DNA of 25,043 bases from a virus. The position numbers and the translations under genes were made by a program. The stretch spans positions 1 to 25,043 of the IMG/VR virus record IMGVR_UViG_3300032285_002481; one strand, written 5' to 3'. Below the pieces are notes generated by a model that was given only the letters and a program-made list of their open reading frames with translations, was not told where the DNA came from and did not search any database. The stretch's first letter is position 1; every line of letters starts with the position of its first letter. This document shows, piece by piece, positions 15,220-21,279 of the stretch.

Positions 15220-17202
15220 CTAACGAGATTTCAATCTCTGAAACACTCTGCTCAACAAATCGTTGATCTCTTCGGTTACATTGGTTTTTTGTTTGACAGC
15301 TTTCGGTTTTCTAACTGGTTTCTTCATAGCTTTCATACGCTGTCTGCGCTCGACCTCGGCGCGAGCTTTGACGCCGATTGGGTCATTACGTTTAGCGTAT
15401 TTACCAAGTGATATACCGGAAGTCTCAGGACCAATCTGAATGTCCATACCTTTACGAACATCATTGAACATCTCGCGCGCATGCTCGGGATGGACATGAG
15501 GAGGAATACCTTTCTTGAACTCACCGAATCTGTTTGTTATAGCGTGGGCGCGCATTTTTGAGGCTGACATACCTGTAACACCCTCAGCATCTGGATCGCG
15601 TTCGCCAGCCGAAACAACGTCAATTTTTTTGAAATTGAACTCTCCGTTCGGACCGTTATATCTATCTAACAGCTTCTTATATTCATCGACACGGTCAGAA
15701 CCAGCGACCATGGTCGCATGAGTCACACCTTGTTTATGAAGCTTTTTCAGCTGTTCGATGAACGTGGGAGCATCGTCATCTGCCGCAGTGATGTTAGCTC
15801 CTGGAAAAAATCTCTTGGCGTGTTTCAGTTTCTGCTCCGGAGTCAGAGGATTCTTCTCTGGATCCTGTGAGCTAGAGATAACGATAGAATGACCTGCTTT
15901 CTTAGCAGCTGCTAGTTCCCTGACTTTATCAACTAGAGCTCCGTGACCGACGGTCGGAGGATTCATTCTACCAAAGGCGAACACATGTTCCTTATCGCCT
16001 TCTTCTGTCGGAGTGGCGTCCGGTTCGCCTTTACCTCTGTTGTTAGCGAAATTGAGTCTGCTGAACTCGGCTCTATCAACCAGCTTCGTAGGTTTACCGT
16101 CTCTAATTGAAACAAACCCTTCAGGCTTGACCTGTTTACCGCCGACGGTATTTTCAAACTCTGTAGGGTTGCCTAGAGCTTTTACCAGAATGTCTTTCGC
16201 GGCTTGTAAATGATGATGAAGATCGAAAGCTGACTTGTATTTTTCTTCGTTTGTTTTCAGGTCGTCTATGAGTTCGTTGTATGCGCCAGCTTTCTTTTCT
16301 TTGGCTGCTTCTGTCTTCAGTTTCTCTGTTTCTTTGTTTCGTTTGTCTTCAAGAAACTTCATGTAATCTTTTACGTTAGGTGTAGTTCCGTCTCTAACGG
16401 TTTGATTGATGTATGGTTTGATGAATGTATCGTGTTTGCTTAGAGATTCTAGAACGTCAGTACCTGTATTTCTGTATGCTTCATCAGCAGCTTCTCTATG
16501 TTTAGCGTATTCAGCTTGCATAGCTTTGGTGTATTTTGACTTGCTTGTATCGTTGACTTCTGGATTGACTAGGTTTACGTCTGGGTCTTGTTTGAACTTT
16601 GAATGATCAACATCGAATCCTGCCTTCATATCGGCAAGATTCTTTCCTTTGTATTTCGTATGAACAACAAATCCTATCTGAGAAGCTGCTATCTTTCTAC
16701 CTTGCGCACTGTCTTTATCGGCTGAATATGTAATCGTATTAGGAGCAAACTTGTACTTACCACCCTCGTCTTCAATGTCTGGTTTGTCGTAAAGGAAGTC
16801 GCCTTGATACACACCACCTTCTTTTGGCATAATCTTTTGAAGATGCGCAAGAGCCACTTTCAACTTAGCAACAAGACCAGGAGCGTGACCGTGGTTCTGC
16901 TCGATGTCTTTATCGGTGTAGTTGATTTTTGGATTTTTGTTGAATGCTGACTTCGAGGCTACAAAAAACTTACCATTCTCTGGGTTGATACCGAACACAA
17001 TTGAAGGCGAACCATCGTACTTGGTTGTAATCTTCGACTTAGACTTACCACCTGTAAGAAGGCTGTGAAGATCATCTAGGTTGTCGGCAGCATGCGCAAC
17101 ACCAGCATCGCCTCCATGAATGATATGATCCTCGGCATGTTCTAGATGCTTGAGCTTATCGACATCGAGGGATTCGATCAAAAACGTAGAGAATGTTATC
17201 AT
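15220..17202 (-). CDS. Fusion of a KxDG ligase-like domain and an HxGH-type nucleotidylyltransferase domain (DUF6267-like, 660 aa)
   Basis: The N-terminal domain has the hallmarks of covalent nucleotidyltransferases (ATP/NAD ligases, capping enzymes): K61-Y-D63-G64 (motif I nucleophile), GVYQGDF (130-136, motif III region), E361-GFV (motif IV) and K373-LV (motif V). I recall phage proteins of this type as DUF6267. The C-terminal domain (about 405-585) is a nucleotidylyltransferase of the NMNAT/cytidylyltransferase superfamily: FAFGRMNPPTVGH (408-420), VAGSDRVDEY (499-508) and GMSASKMR (544-551, ISSTxxR-like). In the first motif the first His is replaced by Thr417, as in other phage members. 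The N-terminus MITFSTFLIE|S resembles the T4 capsid-targeting peptide with an LIE cleavage site. The ATG lies 2 bases after the upstream stop. Domain assignments are firm; substrates (NAD, RNA or a sugar nucleotide) are unknown. Confidence 0.85.
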   Translation of the reverse strand: MITFSTFLIESLDVDKLKHLEHAEDHIIHGGDAGVAHAADNLDDLHSLLTGGKSKSKITTKYDGSPSIVFGINPENGKFFVASKSAFNKNPKINYTDKDIEQNHGHAPGLVAKLKVALAHLQKIMPKEGGVYQGDFLYDKPDIEDEGGKYKFAPNTITYSADKDSAQGRKIAASQIGFVVHTKYKGKNLADMKAGFDVDHSKFKQDPDVNLVNPEVNDTSKSKYTKAMQAEYAKHREAADEAYRNTGTDVLESLSKHDTFIKPYINQTVRDGTTPNVKDYMKFLEDKRNKETEKLKTEAAKEKKAGAYNELIDDLKTNEEKYKSAFDLHHHLQAAKDILVKALGNPTEFENTVGGKQVKPEGFVSIRDGKPTKLVDRAEFSRLNFANNRGKGEPDATPTEEGDKEHVFAFGRMNPPTVGHGALVDKVRELAAAKKAGHSIVISSSQDPEKNPLTPEQKLKHAKRFFPGANITAADDDAPTFIEQLKKLHKQGVTHATMVAGSDRVDEYKKLLDRYNGPNGEFNFKKIDVVSAGERDPDAEGVTGMSASKMRAHAITNRFGEFKKGIPPHVHPEHAREMFNDVRKGMDIQIGPETSGISLGKYAKRNDPIGVKARAEVERRQRMKAMKKPVRKPKAVKQKTNVTEEINDLLSRVFQRLKSR

Positions 17203-17204
17203 TT

Positions 17205-17936
17205 TTATACCTTTACGATCAACCCACCAGAGGGAACTTTGTCCGTAACGACTATTCTTCCGGCTGAATCTCCTTTTGATGGTGATTTTCCGTAAATTTT
17301 AGGCGTTCCTTTATTGTCCTTAGCAGTCGGATCGAATCTTTGATCTTCTCTTCTCGCTCTAAGGCGGAAAAACAACTTATGTGTTTTAGCGTAATCATTA
17401 CTTTCGTGAAACTCGCCGTTCAACAATTGCAATTTATTATTTTTTTCGTCGTAATTTGAAGATACGTCCATAGCTCCGATATACATATAATCTATTGGAC
17501 CGCCCATGAGTTTGTTTCCGACGACAATTTTGGTTTTTGATTGACTGGCTATTTCGCCGAATACGTCGGGAACTTTGTCTCCCGGTTTTAATTTTTTAAT
17601 ATTCGTCAGAGCGTTGAACGCTTCTTTTAAAAATTTTTCAGTTAAACCTGGAACAGCCAATTCAAGACCTTTAAGACCGCCGCCAGCAAGAGAAGGCGCT
17701 GAAGGACCTTTACAAGAAAGATTAATCTGTTTTTTATCGTAAGTCATCAAAATAACGTCGGTGTAAGGTTCTGAACCTCCAGCTTGTCTTCCTGAAAATT
17801 TTTCAGCGTCTACAACGCCCTCTATTATAATTTTCCCGGCGATCACTGTAACTGGATTATTTTTGTTCTTTTTTACTGCATCTTTGATAGCTTTTATCAA
17901 ACCAGTTTCTTGTCTTTCTGCAGACTCTCCAGCCAT
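17205..17936 (-). CDS. Late protein of unknown function with a faint PD-(D/E)xK-like pattern (243 aa)
   Basis: I do not recognise a named family. Residues (numbered from the start chosen here) about 10-80 read GLIKAIKDAVKKNKNNPVTVIAG...QAGGSEPYTDVILMTYDKKQINLSCKG. A helix, then D-x(n)-(S/E)-x-K between two strands, is the outline of restriction-endonuclease-like cores; this is suggestive only. The middle (GLKGLELAVPGLTEKFLKEAFNALTNIKKL) is helical and the C-terminus is basic. I chose ATG 17936, preceded by GGCGAG, because the late promoter 17972-17979 would start RNA only a few bases before or within the ATG at 17969, and the longer frame begins with an implausible TTG at 17984. It is the first gene of the late block and ends 2 bases before the ligase-like fusion gene, so the two are co-expressed. 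The gene looks more A/T-rich than its neighbours. Confidence 0.7.
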   Translation of the reverse strand: MAGESAERQETGLIKAIKDAVKKNKNNPVTVIAGKIIIEGVVDAEKFSGRQAGGSEPYTDVILMTYDKKQINLSCKGPSAPSLAGGGLKGLELAVPGLTEKFLKEAFNALTNIKKLKPGDKVPDVFGEIASQSKTKIVVGNKLMGGPIDYMYIGAMDVSSNYDEKNNKLQLLNGEFHESNDYAKTHKLFFRLRARREDQRFDPTAKDNKGTPKIYGKSPSKGDSAGRIVVTDKVPSGGLIVKV

Positions 17937-17971
17937 TATTGTCTCGCCTTTTCGTTGATGGTCTTTCATCT

Positions 17972-17979
17972 TATTTATA
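17972..17979 (-). promoter_or_regulatory. T4-type late promoter (TATAAATA)
   Basis: A perfect minus-strand TATAAATAA lies just downstream of the terminator at 17983-18020. It marks the switch from the early replication block to the late block and fixes the start of the 243-residue gene at 17936. Confidence 0.85.
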
Positions 17980-17982
17980 AAC

Positions 17983-18020
17983 AAAAAAAGGGTTGGACCT
18001 TCCGATCCAACCCCTCTTTT
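17983..18020. terminator. Symmetric intrinsic terminator between early and late blocks
   Basis: An 8-bp stem GGGTTGGA (17990-17997) pairs with TCCAACCC (18006-18013) around an 8-base loop. It is flanked by seven A's on one side and a T-rich run on the other, so it can act in both directions. On the minus strand it ends the helicase transcript just before the first late promoter. Confidence 0.9.
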
Positions 18021-18128
18021 TTTCGCAGTAATGTCGAGCGGAACCCCACCGTGCTCCCGACTGTTCCTTCGGTATTACCCTCTGTGCCTCATTGCGTCTA
18101 GATTCGCATAGAACTGCCTTGATTTTAT
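18014..18128 (-). ncRNA. Structured untranslated RNA candidate upstream of the terminator
   Basis: No gene fits in these 115 bases. On the minus strand, GCAGT (18113-18117) can pair with ACTGC (18025-18029), closing a ~93-base unit. Inside are a TGCG/CGCA hairpin (18105-18108 with 18093-18096) and a 7-bp helix with a 2-base bulge (18053-18061 with 18033-18039). The strong terminator follows directly. It has the size of a stable phage RNA but no valid tRNA cloverleaf. It could be a processed small RNA, a decayed tRNA-like element or a 3' UTR structure. Confidence 0.4.
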
Positions 18129-18341
18129 TTAGTCCAAATACGCGACTTTTTTTTTCGGCTCAGAAAAATATTTTTCAAGCATGAATGCTGGAGTCCAACC
18201 ATCAAATCCATACCCACGATTGAAATTGGTCTTAGCAACCTGAGCGTCTTGAGCCGTCTTATATGTCCCAATCACTTGTTCGGTTCGAGTTTCTAGTAGA
18301 TCCCAAGCCTCACCGCTCTTCATAATCTTGTAATTCATCAT
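18129..18341 (-). CDS. Small protein of unknown function (70 aa) after helicase
   Basis: The 70 residues read MMNYKIMKSGEAWDLLETRTEQVIGTYKTAQDAQVAKTNFNRGYGFDGWTPAFMLEKYF and end in a basic tail. The pattern (short strands, 'AWDLLE...V.GTYKTAQDA..AK..FNRGYGFDGWTP.FML') looks like a compact alpha/beta phage protein seen beside replication genes, but I cannot name it. The ATG overlaps the helicase stop by 4 bases (ATGA), implying co-translation. It is the last coding unit before the ncRNA/terminator region. Confidence 0.75.
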   Translation of the reverse strand: MMNYKIMKSGEAWDLLETRTEQVIGTYKTAQDAQVAKTNFNRGYGFDGWTPAFMLEKYFSEPKKKVAYLD

Positions 18342-19747
18342 GCAAATCCTTCAAAATCTTTCTTACCAAACTTAGATTTCTTTTTATAGAAATCGCTATC
18401 TCGTTCGCCGAAGTCAGTTTTGTCCATCACGGGACGATCATCAACCAACCCTTCCTGAGCATCCTGTTCAACGTCGAACAATTTCATCTTAGACCGATCG
18501 ATACCAACAACAAACCTACGATACGATGCAGGATCGTTGTATCGGTTCTTCAGCTGCTTGACCATAATCTGACCGAGACCTTCTAGCTCCTCGGACGTAA
18601 TAAGAGCAAACATGAAGTCAGCTGTCGCTGGCAGACCAAACGACTCAGAAGTATCTTCAAGACCCACGTCGCTGTTACCGAAACCAGAACGAGTGGTCTG
18701 GGTTGCAGAAACGATCGGAACATTGAACTCAACTGCCAAGCCACGAAGCTCCTCAGCAATCGCCTTCACATACATGTAGGAGTTGACGTTGTTGCCGTAC
18801 TTCATCCTAGAAGAAGCGCAGATGTTCAGATAGTCAACGTAGATTATCTCTGGGCTGAAGTTCTTTTTCAGCTTCAACTCATTGATCAGGTGACGGAAGT
18901 TAGCCGAACCAGCCGAAGCTGTAGGATACTCCTTGATGATCAGCTTACCAGTCGTCTTGTTCTTTACGCGTTCAAGCTTCCGGTCATAGGTTTCCTTGTT
19001 CATCTCACAGAGCTCATCCATGCTAACATTCATGAGATTGGCATCAATACGCTCGGCGATGCGTTCCTCAGCCATTTCCATAGTGATATACAGAACGTTC
19101 TTACCGTCAAGCAGATTGCCAGCCGCGCAGTGACACATGAACAAAGACTTACCCACACCCGTGCCCGCGAGCGCGATGTTCAGTGTCTTGTTTGGCAATC
19201 CACCCTTAGTGATACGGTTGAAGTAGTCTAGGTTGAACGGAACCCTAGATTCCTTGCGGTGATAAAACTCATAGCGAGAGTCAGCATCATCAAGGAAGTT
19301 GTGACCGATGTTTGTATCAAAACTGATTCCCAAAGCATCAGAAAGGATCTGGGGGATGCTACCCTTGTCCTTCTTCTGATCCTTGTTATCTAGAATCTGA
19401 ATGGATTGCATGATCGCGTTATAGACTGAACGCTCCTGAACGAACTTCTCGGTCTTATCAACAATCCACTCAAGCTCGGTCTTAGGGTCGTAGTCTAGGC
19501 TCTCAATGTTACCGGCGATGGTCTTGACCTGATCGTCGTTGATCCCGTTCATACTAACGAGATCGATAGCGAGAGCTTCCTTAGTCGGGAAGCGATTATA
19601 CTTCAGTACATAACCTTCAATGAGCTCGAAAAGAACCTTATCATCACGGTCTTGAAAATGCTCCTTCTTTAGGAATGGGATAACCTTTCTACCATAGTCC
19701 TCACGAAAGACTAGGTTACCGAATATGACTTGTTCAAAGCTGCTCAA
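18338..19747 (-). CDS. 41: Replicative DNA helicase, T4 gp41-like
   Basis: This is the DnaB-family hexameric helicase that unwinds the fork and recruits primase. Length is 469 residues. Walker A is GTGVGKS (195-201), with Walker B-type IIYVDYLNI and the sensor region VPIVSATQTTRSG. The N-terminal domain (FEQVIFGNLVFREDYGRKVIPFLKKEHF) aligns with the start of T4 gp41. The start codon appears to be TTG at 19747, sharing bases with the upstream stop (TTGA) and preceded by AGAAGGGA. The homology begins within a few residues of it and no better ATG exists. It follows uvsX and a 72-residue gene in one transcript. Confidence 0.95.
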   Translation of the reverse strand: MSSFEQVIFGNLVFREDYGRKVIPFLKKEHFQDRDDKVLFELIEGYVLKYNRFPTKEALAIDLVSMNGINDDQVKTIAGNIESLDYDPKTELEWIVDKTEKFVQERSVYNAIMQSIQILDNKDQKKDKGSIPQILSDALGISFDTNIGHNFLDDADSRYEFYHRKESRVPFNLDYFNRITKGGLPNKTLNIALAGTGVGKSLFMCHCAAGNLLDGKNVLYITMEMAEERIAERIDANLMNVSMDELCEMNKETYDRKLERVKNKTTGKLIIKEYPTASAGSANFRHLINELKLKKNFSPEIIYVDYLNICASSRMKYGNNVNSYMYVKAIAEELRGLAVEFNVPIVSATQTTRSGFGNSDVGLEDTSESFGLPATADFMFALITSEELEGLGQIMVKQLKNRYNDPASYRRFVVGIDRSKMKLFDVEQDAQEGLVDDRPVMDKTDFGERDSDFYKKKSKFGKKDFEGFA

Positions 19748-19962
19748 TCGTTATTCCCTTCTAGTTTTAGAATACCCAACACGTAATTCTCGGACATATC
19801 CTCTGCGTATCGCAGAGTATGATCAACCACTTCTCTGGTTCCCATCAGAACGTCATTCTCATAGAACTCCACGAGAAAACCGTTGTCATTTCTGTAAATC
19901 GTCGAGTGTCGCACGTCTCCAGTCTCGCTCGAAATCGTGGTTTTGATACATTCATTCGTCAT
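19744..19962 (-). CDS. Small conserved phage protein between uvsX and helicase (72 aa)
   Basis: The sequence MTNECIKTTISSETGDVRHSTIYRNDNGFLVEFYENDVLMGTREVVDHTLRYAEDMSENYVLGILKLE shows a beta-rich first half and a helix with 'RYAEDMSENYVLGI'. I recall similar 'YAED.AENW.LGI' proteins next to uvsX in other T4-like phages, always unnamed. It overlaps the uvsX stop by 11 bases and the helicase start by 4, so all three are co-translated. Constant placement between recombinase and helicase hints at a replication-accessory role. Confidence 0.8.
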   Translation of the reverse strand: MTNECIKTTISSETGDVRHSTIYRNDNGFLVEFYENDVLMGTREVVDHTLRYAEDMSENYVLGILKLEGNND

Positions 19963-20989
19963 CGCGAATCATCTCTCCTTGCCCAAGCGAATACTTTTCC
20001 TTGATCCATTCTGCGAACCTAGTCTCTTCAAGGATTGCCTTCCAGAAATCGCTGTTATCAACGATGTCAGCAGCACGATAGTTCTTACCCATGATCTCAC
20101 CAGTTTCCTGATCAACACGAGCGTACCAGCCTTGCTTTGGCTTGATGATGAACTGACCCTCTAGAGCCAGGTCAAGCATACCAGACCACCTATTGATACC
20201 TGAATCGAAACTCACAGTGATAGGAATCTTAGACTTTTCCTTGAGATAGCGAGACTTTTCAATGTTGATAACAAAGTGATAGCCGAGAAGCTCCTTGTCA
20301 TCCTTGTCCTGCTGACGACCAATGATCCAGATGTTATCAGCCGAATAGTAGATACCGGTACCACCGCTGACGACTGCCTTAGAATACATCTCCTGTGTCA
20401 TATAGACGTGATTGACCACGACCATAGGAATGTCCTTGAGAGTCAGGTGAGGAGTGACCATACGAAACAACGACTTCAGCTGCCTAGCACGAGTCATGTC
20501 AGCAGCAGAGCTCTGCTTCATCGCATCCTCAACTTCCTTCTTAGAAGCCAGGTTACCGACCGAATCAATGACAATCATGACTTTATCGTTACGCTTGATC
20601 TCACCCAACTGATGCATAACGTCAAACTTGAGCTGCTCGATGTCGGTGATTGGCGTATGAACCACAGATTCCAGCGGCACGCCGAATGAGGTAAAGTAAG
20701 ATTCTGGTGTTCCGAACTCTGAGTCGTAGAACAAGATGATACCATCAGGATTCGCCTTCAAAAACGCAGAAGCCAGTAGCAAGCTGAATGCGGTCTTGAA
20801 GTGTTTCGACGGCGCAGCAAGAACCGTGAGCCCAGGAGTCAATCCGCCGTCAATCCTACCGGAAAGAGCGACGTTGATCATAGGAACTCGAGTAGGGATC
20901 ATATCCTTCTTGCCGAAAATCTTTGAATCGGTCAAAGTTGCAGTAAAATCAATGGTGCTGTTTTTGATCAAACGATCTCGTAGTGACAT
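19952..20989 (-). CDS. uvsX: RecA-like recombinase UvsX
   Basis: UvsX forms filaments on single-stranded DNA and drives strand exchange and recombination-dependent replication. The Walker A has the UvsX-type variant APSKHFKT (59-66), lacking the usual GK glycine, as in T4 (GPSKSFKS). Walker B is MIVIDSVGNL. The loop region with GGTGIYYSADNIWIIGRQQ and the acidic C-terminus (GEMIRDDE) are also family-like. Length is 345 residues, below T4's 391 as I recall it. AAGGAG precedes the ATG by 6 bases, with a strong sigma70 promoter upstream, so it starts an early transcript: uvsX, 72-aa gene, helicase, 70-aa gene. Confidence 0.96.
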   Translation of the reverse strand: MSLRDRLIKNSTIDFTATLTDSKIFGKKDMIPTRVPMINVALSGRIDGGLTPGLTVLAAPSKHFKTAFSLLLASAFLKANPDGIILFYDSEFGTPESYFTSFGVPLESVVHTPITDIEQLKFDVMHQLGEIKRNDKVMIVIDSVGNLASKKEVEDAMKQSSAADMTRARQLKSLFRMVTPHLTLKDIPMVVVNHVYMTQEMYSKAVVSGGTGIYYSADNIWIIGRQQDKDDKELLGYHFVINIEKSRYLKEKSKIPITVSFDSGINRWSGMLDLALEGQFIIKPKQGWYARVDQETGEIMGKNYRAADIVDNSDFWKAILEETRFAEWIKEKYSLGQGEMIRDDE

Positions 20990-21012
20990 ATGTTTCTCCT
21001 TATTGGAACTTC

Positions 21013-21041
21013 ATTATACCGTCAAAAGCAAGATTAGTCAA
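21013..21041 (-). promoter_or_regulatory. Sigma70-type early promoter for uvsX-helicase
   Basis: Minus-strand TTGACT (21036-21041), a 17-base spacer and TATAAT (21013-21018) match the consensus closely. The -35 box contains the stop codon of the upstream 75-residue gene. The -10 box lies about 24 bases before the uvsX ATG. Confidence 0.85.
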
Positions 21042-21261
21042 GTAGTAACTTATCCATCTTCTTGATGAATGCGTCAACGCTCTTAATACGATCCTTACCT
21101 GGCCACTGAATGATGTCCTTTTCGGGATTCTTCTTCAGATTCAAAAGCAGAGGCATAATCATATCTCGAAGCTGTTTGAGCTTCTCTTGATCAACAACCT
21201 TTTCAACCTTAGTGAAATCTTCTTCGTTCGCAAATGTGAAGCCGAAATCGTGTTCTTGCAT
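21034..21261 (-). CDS. Small conserved T4-like protein between polymerase and uvsX (75 aa)
   Basis: The sequence MQEHDFGFTFANEEDF...LKQLRDMIMPLLLNLKKNPEKDIIQWPGKDRIKSVDAFIKKMDKLL matches a small protein I recall from many T4-like phages, with 'FDFGF', a helix 'PLL.NLK.NP....I.WP.R...I..F...' and nothing else. It follows the polymerase by 18 bases and precedes uvsX. No enzymatic motif is present. The conserved genome position suggests a replisome helper; its role is unknown. Confidence 0.85.
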   Translation of the reverse strand: MQEHDFGFTFANEEDFTKVEKVVDQEKLKQLRDMIMPLLLNLKKNPEKDIIQWPGKDRIKSVDAFIKKMDKLLLD

Positions 21262-21279
21262 CTTTATTTCCTTATGTTC

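Noticed and set aside
17937-17984. N-terminal extension of the 243-residue late gene (starts at 17984 TTG and 17969 ATG)
   Set aside because: The late promoter box lies at 17972-17979, so transcription starts after the TTG and about at the 17969 ATG; the ATG at 17936 has a purine-rich site before it.
18024-18118. Possible tRNA on either strand (GCAGT/ACTGC acceptor-like ends, TGCG/CGCA D-arm-like hairpin, GGTTC-like stretch)
   Set aside because: The acceptor stem has only 5 pairs, no 5+7+5 anticodon arm can be formed, the D loop lacks GG, and the T loop is not in register. Kept only as a structured RNA candidate.
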